A stretch of DNA of 53,620 nucleotides from Psychromonas algicola (GCF_004378355.1 NZ_SNUB01000026.1:1-53620); one strand, 5' to 3'; counted from the stretch's first letter, positions 26,748-36,123 are shown. The notes: a model not told the origin generated them from the letters alone. Made by a program: numbers and translations.

Positions 26748-27608
26748 ATGGATTTGTCACACATAAAAGAGATATTAGCTTATTCTATCATCACGATTTC
26801 AGATCGGGAGTTAACATTAGGCACAGTATTATTAATTCCTCTCGTTCTGTTAATGGGAGTTTTACTCACAAAATGGTTAGTAAAATTATTAACAAATCGC
26901 CTTACGTCTAAAAAAACAGACCCTAATATTATCCATTTACTACAACGTGTTTTTTATATTATTGCCATGGCGATATTACTGATCACCACGTTAGATTTAA
27001 TTAACGTACCGATTACCGCCTTCGCTTTTTTATCTGGAGCAATTGCTATTGGCTTCGGTTTTGGCGCACAAAATATTATTAATAACTTTATTAGTGGCTG
27101 GATTTTAATGTGGGAACGCCCCATTCGAATCGGAGACTTCTTAGAAGTAGAAGATACGAAAGGCGTTGTAGAAGAAATCAATACTCGTTCAACACGTATT
27201 CGTCGCGTCGATGGAGTTCATCTTTTAATTCCTAACAGCAAATTATTAGAAAACACAGTGGTTAACTGGACCTTAATTGATAGTTTAGTAAGGACTTCTG
27301 TAAGTGTTGGTGTTGCCTACGGTTCTCCAGCTAGGAAAGTCGCAGAACTCATTTTACAAGCAACAACAGAACAAAATATGGTCGTCACCGATCCAAAACC
27401 TGTTGTTACTTTTGAAGATTTTGGCGATAACGCACTGATGTTTGAAGTTATGTTTTGGTTAGACTCCTCTGCTGAAGGTGGACTGCGCGTGATGAGAAGT
27501 AATATCCGCTTCCGTTTAGAAGAATTATTTGAAGAAAATGATATTGTAGTGGCTTATCCACAAAGAGATTTACATTTGGATGGCTCTCTTGTTATCAAGA
27601 ACCAATAA
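26748..27608 (+). CDS. MscS-family mechanosensitive channel (MscK-like core)
   Basis: This 286-residue inner-membrane protein has three predicted helices. The pore-lining TM3, GFGFGAQNIINNFISGWI, is followed by the beta-domain signature WERPIRIGDFLEVE and PNSKLLENTVVNW, then the alpha/beta C-terminal domain. Such channels open under membrane tension to release solutes during osmotic downshock. A longer frame begins 63 bp upstream, but the ATG at 26748 follows AAAGGA and gives the normal start. The glycine-rich GFGFGAQ is characteristic of the MscK/YbdG side of the family. Confidence 0.88.
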   Translation: MDLSHIKEILAYSIITISDRELTLGTVLLIPLVLLMGVLLTKWLVKLLTNRLTSKKTDPNIIHLLQRVFYIIAMAILLITTLDLINVPITAFAFLSGAIAIGFGFGAQNIINNFISGWILMWERPIRIGDFLEVEDTKGVVEEINTRSTRIRRVDGVHLLIPNSKLLENTVVNWTLIDSLVRTSVSVGVAYGSPARKVAELILQATTEQNMVVTDPKPVVTFEDFGDNALMFEVMFWLDSSAEGGLRVMRSNIRFRLEELFEENDIVVAYPQRDLHLDGSLVIKNQ

Positions 27609-27674
27609 AACAGCTCGACGATCTAACGCAATACAAAAATAAATATTTATTAAAAAACTAAGGTATGACTGAAT

Positions 27675-28538
27675 ATGCTTGAAGAATTATCATCAATTGA
27701 TTTAGCTGAAAACAGTATATTTAAAATATTAATGGAAAATAATTCGTTATTAACGCTTTGTCTTATTTTAGTCACAATGCTGAGCAAGTTTTATATTTTA
27801 AAACTATTAAATAAGCGAAGTAATAAAAATAAACGCTTAAAAATCAATATTGTAAATAATGCAGTTACCATTTTTTTATTAATAGGTATTTTTCATATTT
27901 GGTCTGCTGAGTTCCATGAGTTTGCTATTTCAATCGCCGCTTTTGTTGTTGCTATCGTGATTGCAACCAGAGAGTTCATTCAGTGTTTTATCGGCTTTTT
28001 GTATATAGTGTCAAGCCGTCCATTTAGAATTGGCGATTGGATACAAGTAGGCGATAGCTATGGCGAAGTCCACTCTATTGACTGGGCAAAACTAACTCTT
28101 TTAGAAGTCAACATTGATGCCTATGAATACACAGGTAAAACCTTGTATGTGCCTAATAGTAAATTAATCACCTCATCAATCAAAAACCTAAACTTTTTAA
28201 AGCGTTATGCAATGCACCATTTCACCATCACACGAGATGGCAGTATTAATCCATTTATTTTCTTAGATCAACTCTATGAGAACGCTTATAAATATTGTGC
28301 AGATTTTAATGATGTCGCAATTCGCTATAACCAACTTATAGAAAACCGTTTAGATATTAATATTGCAGGGCCTGAGCCTCATATACAAGTTGCCACTTCA
28401 GATATAGGTGACACACAGGTCTTATTTACCATTTTCTGCCCTACTGAAAGAGCCATGGATATTGAGCAAGATTTAACAGCGGATTTTATGGCGTTATGGT
28501 TTGAACAAAAAGAAATAGAAGCTGGAAAAAATAATTAA
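27675..28538 (+). CDS. Second MscS-family channel, divergent pore helix
   Basis: This 287-residue MscS-domain protein has helices at about 25-45, 60-78 and 85-110. The beta-domain motif is SSRPFRIGDWIQVGDSYGEV, with VPNSKLITSSIKN. Its TM3 (VVAIVIATREFIQCFIGF) lacks the Gly/Ala packing pattern of MscS, so gating or selectivity may differ. It follows the first MscS gene by 66 bp and precedes an MgtE-type gene by 57 bp. It could be a subunit of a mixed channel or a small-conductance channel tuned to different tension. Confidence 0.82.
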   Translation: MLEELSSIDLAENSIFKILMENNSLLTLCLILVTMLSKFYILKLLNKRSNKNKRLKINIVNNAVTIFLLIGIFHIWSAEFHEFAISIAAFVVAIVIATREFIQCFIGFLYIVSSRPFRIGDWIQVGDSYGEVHSIDWAKLTLLEVNIDAYEYTGKTLYVPNSKLITSSIKNLNFLKRYAMHHFTITRDGSINPFIFLDQLYENAYKYCADFNDVAIRYNQLIENRLDINIAGPEPHIQVATSDIGDTQVLFTIFCPTERAMDIEQDLTADFMALWFEQKEIEAGKNN

Positions 28539-28595
28539 AAGTTCACGCAAGTGGCTCAACACAAGCTTTGCTTGAATTAATAAAAGGAATACCCG

Positions 28596-29942
28596 ATGTC
28601 ATTAGATTTGTTACCGGATTTTATTGAAAAAATTAACCACTACTTTGAAACGGAACAAGAGGTAAACCAACTAGTAGCAGAAATAGAGCATGAGTTATAT
28701 GACGAGCAAATAGCCGTTTTATTAGAATCATTTCCAATAAAATTAAGAACAAATTTATGGAAATGTTTCAGTGATGAAACACAACAAAACGTATTCATCC
28801 TAATGAAAAATGAATCTAGGCAGTTGCTATTAAGCGCCTTAGATGATGAAGATTGTTTTCCGTTACTAACTAAGTTAGATGCTTTTCAGTTATTAGAGTT
28901 ATCTGAAAGCTTAGACGATCGCTTTACCGATTATGCTGTTAGTAATATGACAGCAAAGCAGCGCAGCCTCTACAAAAAGTCTTGTGATTACACATTAGAA
29001 GAAGTTGGGCATTGGCAGAACTTTACCGAAATTCAAGTTCCACAACGCTTAAAGTTATCAGCAGTAAAAAAAGTATGTAGTAAAAACTTACCTGCTTTCA
29101 CCGATGTCATTTATATCGTTGATGATAATGCAGTACTGATTGGAGAGATCCCGCTTAACGCAGTATTTAGAGCAACTAGCGATACTGAGTATCAATCTTT
29201 TATTAATCAAGATATAGAATCAATTAGTAGTAATGACAACATCGCCGATGCATCAGATTTATTAATTGATTCAGACACATCAGCTCTTCCTGTTATTGAC
29301 GAAAACAATTGTTTAACAGGTCGCTTAGAACTACCAACAGCTTATCGATATAAAGAACAGATAATCGAGACACAATTAATACAGGCAGCAGGTTTAGTTG
29401 AAGAAGAAGATCTCTTTAGTAGTGTTTGGTTAAGCTCTAAAAACCGAGCCGTTTGGTTAGGCATCAACTTAGTCACCGCATTTTTAGCCTCATGGTTTAT
29501 TGGTTTGTTTGAAGCAACTATACAACAGGTCGTTGCACTTGCTGTATTGATGCCAGTTGTCGCATCAATGGGAGGAATTTCTGGTAGTCAAACGATCACC
29601 TTAATAATCCGAGGCTTGGCACTCGGGCAAATAAACGACGCGAACAAGAAAGATATTATTGCGAAAGAACTAAAAGTTGGAGCAATAAATGGCGTGTTAT
29701 GGGCGATTGTAATTAGTTTGATCACTTACTTTTGGTTTGATGCAATCATGCTTTCAATCACTATTTTTATTGCGATCCTAGGTAATATTCTGGTTGCTTC
29801 ATTATCAGGCGTTTGGGTGCCTTGGATACTAAGTAAATTCAATATTGATCCTGCTTTATCTGGATCTGTGGTATTAACCACTGTCACCGACATTTTTGGA
29901 TTTATTGTATTCCTAGGTTTAGGTAGTTTACTGCTTTTATAA
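28596..29942 (+). CDS. mgtE: MgtE-type Mg2+ transporter
   Basis: This 448-residue protein has the MgtE plan: a helical N domain (about 15-130), a CBS pair (about 145-255) and five transmembrane helices (about 285-448) with MGGISGSQTITLIIRGLALG, the conserved pore segment. MgtE channels import Mg2+ and are closed by Mg2+ binding at the N and CBS domains. The N and CBS domains are less acidic and less conserved here than in canonical MgtE, so regulation may differ. It ends the series of CNNM and MscS genes. Confidence 0.85.
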   Translation: MSLDLLPDFIEKINHYFETEQEVNQLVAEIEHELYDEQIAVLLESFPIKLRTNLWKCFSDETQQNVFILMKNESRQLLLSALDDEDCFPLLTKLDAFQLLELSESLDDRFTDYAVSNMTAKQRSLYKKSCDYTLEEVGHWQNFTEIQVPQRLKLSAVKKVCSKNLPAFTDVIYIVDDNAVLIGEIPLNAVFRATSDTEYQSFINQDIESISSNDNIADASDLLIDSDTSALPVIDENNCLTGRLELPTAYRYKEQIIETQLIQAAGLVEEEDLFSSVWLSSKNRAVWLGINLVTAFLASWFIGLFEATIQQVVALAVLMPVVASMGGISGSQTITLIIRGLALGQINDANKKDIIAKELKVGAINGVLWAIVISLITYFWFDAIMLSITIFIAILGNILVASLSGVWVPWILSKFNIDPALSGSVVLTTVTDIFGFIVFLGLGSLLLL

Positions 29943-29970
29943 AATTTATTGCCAGAAACCAAAAGAATAA

Positions 29971-30002
29971 AGCCATGTTACATAAAGCTAACTAACATGG
30001 CT
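29971..30002. terminator. Terminator between the mgtE-like gene and the LysR gene
   Basis: AGCCATGTTA (29971-29980) pairs perfectly with TAACATGGCT (29993-30002). On the minus strand it is followed by TTTATTCTTTT, making it a good terminator for the LysR gene. Plus-strand function is less certain. Confidence 0.8.
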
Positions 30003-30021
30003 CATAAATAGTTAAAAAGAA

Positions 30022-30870
30022 TTAAACACGTACCGTAGGAAAAAGCTTTAAAACATCTTCAATCACATCCACCTTCTGATTTTTAACTAAATAGTTAGCA
30101 TAAATATCACGTTTAAAAACAGGAGCTTCTTCCACAAGATACAATTGCTTACTTTGTAAATACTCAAACGTAACTTGTCGTGGCAAATAAGCTGCACCAC
30201 CCGCTTCTAAAATAAAATTAAGCGCAAGTATAGGTTGGCTCATATGGTGTTTTGCTTCTGGTGCATTTTCAAATTCACGTAGGTATTGAGCGGTAACAGA
30301 CTCTCCATAATCCACCATAATAAAATCAGTTAATTCGGCAGTGTTATCCGTATAATTTGGATCTGTTGTAACTAAATGTAGAGGCACAGTGGCAATTTTT
30401 TCTGAAATCAATTCTTCAACAAAAATAGGCTCAAATAAGAATGCAATATCAATAACTCGGTTTAATAAACTTTTTCTTAATTCTAGAGGACTATAAGTAC
30501 TCGTTAACAAGCTAATATCTTCTATATTTAAATGTATTTTATGCATCCAATTAAGTAGAACAATATCCCAAATAGAGCTCATCGCTCCAACAACTAATTG
30601 CATCGAGTGCTGCGCAGTGATCCCCACATCTTGCTTAGTTTTTTGCCACATAAAAATTAATTCATTGGCATGTTTAATCAAGCGATGCCCCTCAGGGGTT
30701 AGTTTTAAATGTTTTTGAGTTCGGTCAAATAATAAGACCCCTAAATCATCTTCTAATAGTTTGATTCGGGCACTCACAGCAGATTGAGTAATAAAAAGAT
30801 TTTCAGAAGCAATACGAAAATGCAGCGTACGGCTCACTTCTAAAAAAGTTTTCAATAATTCAATTTTCAC
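30022..30870 (-). CDS. LysR-family regulator, HdfR-like
   Basis: This 282-residue LysR regulator has its winged helix at 1-60 (ELLKTFLEVSRTLHF, TQSAVSARIKLLEDDLGVLL) and an effector-binding domain after about residue 90. The N-terminus is strongly reminiscent of E. coli HdfR, a regulator of flhDC and glutamate metabolism genes. It is divergent from rimK with 147 bp between the starts, so it is the prime candidate regulator of the rimK operon. The effector is unknown. Confidence 0.85.
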   Translation of the reverse strand: MKIELLKTFLEVSRTLHFRIASENLFITQSAVSARIKLLEDDLGVLLFDRTQKHLKLTPEGHRLIKHANELIFMWQKTKQDVGITAQHSMQLVVGAMSSIWDIVLLNWMHKIHLNIEDISLLTSTYSPLELRKSLLNRVIDIAFLFEPIFVEELISEKIATVPLHLVTTDPNYTDNTAELTDFIMVDYGESVTAQYLREFENAPEAKHHMSQPILALNFILEAGGAAYLPRQVTFEYLQSKQLYLVEEAPVFKRDIYANYLVKNQKVDVIEDVLKLFPTVRV

Positions 30871-31017
30871 AAAACACCTCTAATCAAAAAAATTAATCAA
30901 ACAGGGCAAAATAATTCATTTTATTATATTGAATTTCATTCCTATACTCCAGCCACTTAAAACATTGCGATATAAATCGCGTCTATATCCATAAAATTTA
31001 AAATAGGAATACCGCCA

Positions 31018-31923
31018 ATGAGAATTGCAATTTTATCTAGAAATCCAAAGTTATATTCTACTCGCCGCTTAAAAGAAGCGGGTGAAGCACAAGGCCACCA
31101 AGTTGATATTATAGATACACTACATTGCTACATGGACATTACAAGTAGCCGCCCTACTGTGCGTTACCATGGTGAAGAATTACCACATTACGATGCGATT
31201 ATTCCTCGTATTGGTGCATCCGTTACTTTTTACGGTACGGCCGTTGCACGCCAATTTGAAATGATGGGTACCTTTAATGTAAATGAATCAGTTGCAATCA
31301 GCCGTTCACGTGACAAATTGCGCTCAATGCAATTACTATCTCGTAAAGGGATTGGTATGCCGCGCACTGGTTTTGCAAGCAAACCTGATAACATTAAAGA
31401 TCTCATTAAAAATGTAGGTGGCGCACCGGTTGTGATCAAACTGCTTGAAGGCACACAGGGTATTGGTGTTGTATTAGCAGACACAGCAAAAGCAGCAGAA
31501 AGCATTATTGAAGCATTTATGGGTTTACAAGCTAATATTCTAGTACAAGAATTTATCAAAGAAGCTGGCGGTGCTGATATTCGTTGTCTAGTCATTGGTG
31601 ACAAAGTCGTTGCAGCAATGAAGCGTCAAGGTGCTGAAGGCGAATTTCGCTCAAACTTACACCGAGGAGGTTCAGCGGAAGTCGTTAAATTAACTAAAGC
31701 AGAAAGAGAGACGGCGGTTAATGCAGCAAAAATAATGGGCTTAAACTTCTGTGGTGTTGATTTATTGCGCTCAGAAAGTGGCCCAATGGTAATGGAAGTA
31801 AATTCATCCCCTGGTTTAGAAGGGATTGAAAAAGCAACTGGGAAAAATATCGCAGGGATGGTGTTCGACTTTATTGAAAAAACACCAAAATCAAAAACTA
31901 ACAAAACCCGCGGAAAAGGATAA
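31018..31923 (+). CDS. rimK: RimK, ribosomal protein S6 glutamate ligase (ATP-grasp)
   Basis: This 301-residue ATP-grasp enzyme is very close to E. coli RimK in length and sequence ([39 protein letters not shown]). Lys141, the glycine loop EGTQGIG (144-150), Asp248 and the Mg2+ ligands Glu260 and Asn262 in [13 protein letters not shown] are present. RimK adds glutamates to the C-terminus of S6 and makes free poly-alpha-glutamate; its human homologues make N-acetylaspartylglutamate and beta-citrylglutamate. It is the first of three genes spaced by 2-3 bp. The tail after about 290 is Lys-rich. S6 as target is expected from similarity, but the neighbouring amidohydrolase raises the possibility of a small-molecule substrate as well. 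Confidence 0.93.
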   Translation: MRIAILSRNPKLYSTRRLKEAGEAQGHQVDIIDTLHCYMDITSSRPTVRYHGEELPHYDAIIPRIGASVTFYGTAVARQFEMMGTFNVNESVAISRSRDKLRSMQLLSRKGIGMPRTGFASKPDNIKDLIKNVGGAPVVIKLLEGTQGIGVVLADTAKAAESIIEAFMGLQANILVQEFIKEAGGADIRCLVIGDKVVAAMKRQGAEGEFRSNLHRGGSAEVVKLTKAERETAVNAAKIMGLNFCGVDLLRSESGPMVMEVNSSPGLEGIEKATGKNIAGMVFDFIEKTPKSKTNKTRGKG

Positions 31924-31926
31924 AAA

Positions 31927-32970
31927 ATGAAAACATTACGCATAGGCAATTTTGATATTTTACCGGGCACTCAATGTAAAATTGAATTGCCAGTGGCAAA
32001 GTTATATACCGATGCTGATGTTTCATTGCCAGTACAAATTATTCGTGGCGCTAAAGATGGCCCAACTATTTTCATTAGCGCCGCTGTGCATGGCGATGAA
32101 TTAAATGGCATTGAAATAATTAGACGGTTAATTAACAAACCAAACTTTAAAATTATTCGAGGAACTGTCATTGCAGTGCCTATGGTTAATGTTTACGGAG
32201 TGGTTAACCAAAGCCGATATATGCCAGATCGACGAGACTTAAACCGTTGTTTCCCTGGTTCACCAAAAGGCTCATTAGCTGCTCGTGTTGCACATATTTT
32301 TTTAACACAAATTGTAAAACACTGCGATTACGGCATTGATTTACATACTGGCGCTATTCATCGCTCTAATTTGCCACAAATTCGTGGAGATATGAACGAC
32401 GCAGAAACAAAAGAGTTAGCTCAAGTATTTGCAGTACCTGTTGTTTTACATTCTAATTTAGTCGATGGTTCGTTACGTGAATCTGCGGTGAAGAATGGGA
32501 CAAAAGTATTGTTATATGAAGCAGGCGAAGCCTTACGTTTTGATGACTTTTCTATTAATGCTGGCATTAAAGGGATAGAAAATGTTTTACGACATCTAAA
32601 AATGATGCGTAAAAAAACATCTAAACGAAAATTGAAAGAGCCTTATATTGCCAATAGCAGTGGTTGGTTAAGGGCAAACGCAAGCGGTGTGGTCAATCAC
32701 TTAGTAAAATTAGGCGATCAAGTTACCCGTGGTGATACTTTAGCTGAAATTGGCAGTCCATACGGTGAGATTTTAGGTGTTGTAAGCGCTTCACGTTCAG
32801 GTATTTTAATTGGTAAACAAAACATACCATTAGTACAGGAAGGAGAAGCTATGTTCCATATTGCTTACTTTAAAGAAGATGATGAAGCCATAGCAGAACA
32901 TATTGAAACGGTTCAGGATTCGTTAATACCTAGCGATGACTTTAATCCAGATGCGTTGAAGGAAGAATAA
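31927..32970 (+). CDS. Succinylglutamate desuccinylase/aspartoacylase-family zinc hydrolase
   Basis: This 347-residue M14-like metallohydrolase has zinc ligands His55 and Glu58 (AAVHGDELNGIE) and His140 (GIDLHTGA), a substrate arginine motif DRRDLNRCFPG (101-111), and the catalytic glutamate region YEAGEALRF (197-205). A C-terminal beta domain (about 240-347) resembles a biotinyl/lipoyl-like barrel. Relatives remove acyl groups from N-acyl-aspartate or glutamate. It starts 3 bp after rimK and ends 2 bp before the RimB-like gene, implying tight co-translation. A joint pathway, in which RimK makes a gamma/alpha-glutamyl product and this enzyme trims or recycles it, is inference. The substrate is not known. 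Confidence 0.87.
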   Translation: MKTLRIGNFDILPGTQCKIELPVAKLYTDADVSLPVQIIRGAKDGPTIFISAAVHGDELNGIEIIRRLINKPNFKIIRGTVIAVPMVNVYGVVNQSRYMPDRRDLNRCFPGSPKGSLAARVAHIFLTQIVKHCDYGIDLHTGAIHRSNLPQIRGDMNDAETKELAQVFAVPVVLHSNLVDGSLRESAVKNGTKVLLYEAGEALRFDDFSINAGIKGIENVLRHLKMMRKKTSKRKLKEPYIANSSGWLRANASGVVNHLVKLGDQVTRGDTLAEIGSPYGEILGVVSASRSGILIGKQNIPLVQEGEAMFHIAYFKEDDEAIAEHIETVQDSLIPSDDFNPDALKEE

Positions 32971-32972
32971 TA

Positions 32973-33416
32973 ATGAAAGTAGAAGAAAAACTTATTATTG
33001 GTCGTTTAGAATCGATTGCATTGCCTGAATTAGGTATTGATAACTTACAGGTAAGAGTTGATACCGGCGCTAAAACCTCATCGTTACATGTTGATAATAT
33101 TGTAAAGTATATGGAAAAGGGCAAACCCTGCGTTAAGTTTGATTTGCATCCAGATATACACAATGTGGATAAATTAATCTCATGCCATGCGGTGATCAGT
33201 GATATTCGTAAAATCAAATCATCGAATGGCTCTTCAGAACAACGCTATGTGATACAAACGCCAATGACTTTAGGCTTAGAAACTTGGCCAATAGAAATTA
33301 CATTAACAGATAGGACGGATATGAACTACCTGATGCTATTTGGTCGCGAAGCCATTGGAAATCGTCTTTTAGTAGACGCCTCCAAAGTGTTCATGGTGTC
33401 AGCAGAAACAAAATAA
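32973..33416 (+). CDS. rimB: RimB-type retropepsin-like protease (annotated elsewhere as ATP-dependent zinc protease)
   Basis: This 147-residue protein of the PF05618 family starts with the motif VRVDTGAKTSSLHV (27-40). Asp30-Thr31-Gly32-Ala33 is the DTGA signature of retropepsin-like aspartic proteases, and LLFGREAIGNRLLVD-like segments follow (about 123-136). No zinc-protease HExxH or ATP-binding motif is visible, so the inherited 'ATP-dependent zinc protease' name is doubtful. In Pseudomonas the equivalent RimB acts with RimK on glutamylation of ribosomal S6. Here it is the third gene of the rimK operon and is closed by a strong terminator. Confidence 0.85.
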   Translation: MKVEEKLIIGRLESIALPELGIDNLQVRVDTGAKTSSLHVDNIVKYMEKGKPCVKFDLHPDIHNVDKLISCHAVISDIRKIKSSNGSSEQRYVIQTPMTLGLETWPIEITLTDRTDMNYLMLFGREAIGNRLLVDASKVFMVSAETK

Positions 33417-33440
33417 CATCAAACTTCAGCAATAAAAAAT

Positions 33441-33479
33441 ATAAGCTTGGTTTACAACTCAAGCCAAGCTTATGTTTTA
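33441..33479 (+). terminator. Terminator of the rimK operon
   Basis: ATAAGCTTGG (33441-33450) pairs perfectly with CCAAGCTTAT (33464-33473) around a 13-nt loop, followed by GTTTTAT. Confidence 0.85.
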
Positions 33480-33718
33480 TAAATCAAAAAGCCATTCGCT
33501 CCACGTCATAATTCGCAGACTAAAAATTCACATGCCCATAGAGTAAATAGCCTGCATAATAGCGCTTAAAATTTATTCATCATAAAAGCACATTTTCAAT
33601 ATGAAATAGTAATTATGTATGAATATCACGCTATAAAATAAACATAAGTATTACCAAATAGATGGCCTAAATTGATTAGCTATTAAATATGGTTGCTATC
33701 AATATCAAAAGGCAGTTT

Positions 33719-34621
33719 ATGCAAGGCTTAGATTTAATCATTGTTTGTGAAGAAAAAGACTTTTTTAACTGGATCGCTTCTACAGTTCAAGTATCAAATA
33801 TTATTGTAAAAACAATTTCACAAATAGACGTTGAATTTATTACTAATATAAAAACAGAAGAAGAAAGCGACCAATTATTAATAATTGAAGATAAATCTTA
33901 TGCTAAATACTCCGCCAAAATAAGTGAAACTTTTTCTTCACTTGACCATGAGTTCCCATTGCTTGTTGTCACTGATACATATACCGATACTACTTCAATT
34001 AGTAACACATTTACCATTATTGATACCATAGTAAAACCAAGTTTATCTATTCACTCTTTAGAGCATGCGATTCGATCTTTACTAAAAGATTACAAATTAA
34101 CGCAACGCTTAAAAAAGCTAGCTCATTACGATACACTAACTGGAGCAGCTAACCGTTACTTATTTGACGATAGAATGGCTGAAATGTTAAAAAAAGCAAA
34201 ACGTGACAAAGCACCTTGCTCATTACTATATTTTGACCTTAACGGTTTTAAAGCGGTTAATGATAATTACGGACATAGTGTTGGTGATTTATTACTTAGG
34301 CATTTTGTTACTCAACTTAATCACGCTAAAAGAGAAACAGATACGCTAGCTAGATTAGGTGGAGATGAATTCTGCATGCTCATACCGAACACAACAAAAG
34401 AAACACTGTCATCGCTGGTCAATAGAATAAAAAATACCCTTATCACTCCTACCTCGTTTTCAAATATCGAACTTTACATTCGAACAGCAATAGGTGGAGT
34501 AAACATTAATGACCAAAGTATTAGTCAATTAGCAGCAAAAGATATTTTAAAAATAGCGGATAAATGCGTTTATGAAGCCAAACAAGAAGCAGAAACTCAT
34601 TTTGTTTTAGAAAGTGTTTAA
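33719..34621 (+). CDS. GGDEF diguanylate cyclase with degenerate receiver-like N-terminus
   Basis: This 300-residue cytoplasmic protein has a ~125-residue alpha/beta domain of receiver layout (LDLIIVCEE, LLIIED, LLVVTD, DTIVKPSLS) that lacks the usual acidic pair. It is followed by a GGDEF domain (about 130-295) with ARLGGDEFCMLIP and an intact RETD inhibitory site. The ATG at 33719 is preferred over 33689 because AAAAGG precedes it at good distance, while the earlier ATG has none. It should make c-di-GMP and be subject to product inhibition. The receiver is probably not phosphorylated in the usual way and may act as a protein-interaction module. Confidence 0.87.
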   Translation: MQGLDLIIVCEEKDFFNWIASTVQVSNIIVKTISQIDVEFITNIKTEEESDQLLIIEDKSYAKYSAKISETFSSLDHEFPLLVVTDTYTDTTSISNTFTIIDTIVKPSLSIHSLEHAIRSLLKDYKLTQRLKKLAHYDTLTGAANRYLFDDRMAEMLKKAKRDKAPCSLLYFDLNGFKAVNDNYGHSVGDLLLRHFVTQLNHAKRETDTLARLGGDEFCMLIPNTTKETLSSLVNRIKNTLITPTSFSNIELYIRTAIGGVNINDQSISQLAAKDILKIADKCVYEAKQEAETHFVLESV

Positions 34622-35196
34622 TATCTTATTAATTTAACAACAAATTGATCCCTTTAAAATATTAGCAGCATTAATAATAAAACTTACATTCTAGCAATAG
34701 CGTTTATTATTAGAATAAATATCCTTTCGAAACACCTATCTACAATCATCAACCTAGATTGAAATGCAAAATGACCAACCCAATATTTTATCTTGAATGA
34801 ATAAAACACATATAAAAGCCCCAAAAACTAAAACTAAAACTAAAATATACGATCTACCTCTAACTTCCAATTCCATTTTGTGACCGAGTTAATGCCTCTA
34901 ATTGGGTAGATAATATATGATGCTTGAAAGTTTGTTGTGATAAAGAAACAGATTTACACATATTTAGATTAATTTTTAAGCTTATTAATTAATATTATGA
35001 ATAAAAACTGACCTTATATCACCACCACTTTATTTATAAATAATTTGTATTACAGACAAAAATAATACATTATTTTTACAACCAAGTTGATATTCAAATA
35101 TTTAGCATAACTGAATAACTTGTAATACCGAGCATTAAAAAGAAAAACCTGAGCTACAAAAAATTTAATTTTTATGTAATAACAAGGAATATATTA
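34622..35196. other. Long AT-rich intergenic region before tctC
   Basis: No gene is supported in these 575 bp. Three tandem copies of AAAACT lie at 34824-34841 followed by a partial copy. The remainder is AT-rich sequence that should hold the tctC promoter; no specific operator was recognised. Confidence 0.6.
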
Positions 35197-36123
35197 ATGA
35201 AGAAACTATTAAAAACAGCACTAATTAGCGCCGGTTTAATCATGTCAGCAAGTACATTTGCTGCAGATTATCCAACTAAAAATATTCGCCTAGTTGTTCC
35301 GTTTGGTGCAGGAGGTGGTACTGATTCTGTTGGTCGTACTCTTGCAAACAGTGCAAAAGATATCCTTGGTACAAATATTTCTGTTATGAATAGAACTGGT
35401 GGTGCAGGTGCTGTTGGTATGAGTTACGGTGCGAATCGACGTGCAGATGGTTATACTTTAACAGTAGTTACACGTGAAATCGCATCACTACCGCAAATGG
35501 GTTTAATGCAAAATACTGCTGACGATTTTAAATTGATCCGCATGGTTAACTTAGATCCTGCAGTTATTTTGGTACCCGCTGATAGCCCATTTAATTCAGT
35601 AAGTGACTTAATCGCAGAAGCGAAGAAAAATCCAGGCAAAATTAAATTTGCATCAACTGCGTCACCTAACTTTTATTTAATGGCATTAGAAAAAGACCAA
35701 GGTATTAAATTAAATGCGATACCTTATAATGGTTCTTCTGAAGCAATTCCATCAGTTTTAGGTCACCACACACAAGTCACTATGGTAACTCCAGGTGAAG
35801 CAATCGCTCAATTACGCTCAGGTCAACTTAAAGGTTTAGGCGTAATGTCTGCTGAACGTATTTCATACATCCCAGATGTACCTACATTAATTGAACAAGG
35901 CTTCAATGTAACTACGGGTACATGGCGTGGAATTGGCGCACCAAAAGATACGCCAGATGAAATCATCGAAATTTTAGGTAATGCTTTTGATAAAGCAATG
36001 GCAACAGCTGAATTCAAAGAGTTTATGAAAAAAGGTGCAATGACAATTCACCCATTAAATGCTCAAGAGTTTACTGACTTCGTAAAAGAAGATGTTAAAT
36101 TATTAGGTCAGTTAATTAACTAA
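35197..36123 (+). CDS. tctC: TctC/Bug-type substrate-binding protein of a tripartite tricarboxylate transporter
   Basis: This 308-residue periplasmic binding protein has a signal peptide cut after STFAA (about residue 22-23). Bug-family hallmarks are YPTKNIRLVVPFGAGGGTDSV (25-45), NRTGGAGAVG and AEAKKNPGKIKFA. It captures a di- or tricarboxylate, or another small carboxylated ligand, for the TctBA pump. AAGGA precedes the ATG. A perfect hairpin follows (36138-36160), then tctB and tctA. The ligand cannot be read from sequence. A chemoreceptor gene downstream may sense the same compound. Confidence 0.9.
   Translation: MKKLLKTALISAGLIMSASTFAADYPTKNIRLVVPFGAGGGTDSVGRTLANSAKDILGTNISVMNRTGGAGAVGMSYGANRRADGYTLTVVTREIASLPQMGLMQNTADDFKLIRMVNLDPAVILVPADSPFNSVSDLIAEAKKNPGKIKFASTASPNFYLMALEKDQGIKLNAIPYNGSSEAIPSVLGHHTQVTMVTPGEAIAQLRSGQLKGLGVMSAERISYIPDVPTLIEQGFNVTTGTWRGIGAPKDTPDEIIEILGNAFDKAMATAEFKEFMKKGAMTIHPLNAQEFTDFVKEDVKLLGQLIN

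Noticed and set aside
34824-34845. CRISPR-like or regulatory tandem repeat
   Set aside because: Three copies of the hexamer AAAACT in AT-rich DNA are a simple microsatellite; there are no spacers and no cas genes.
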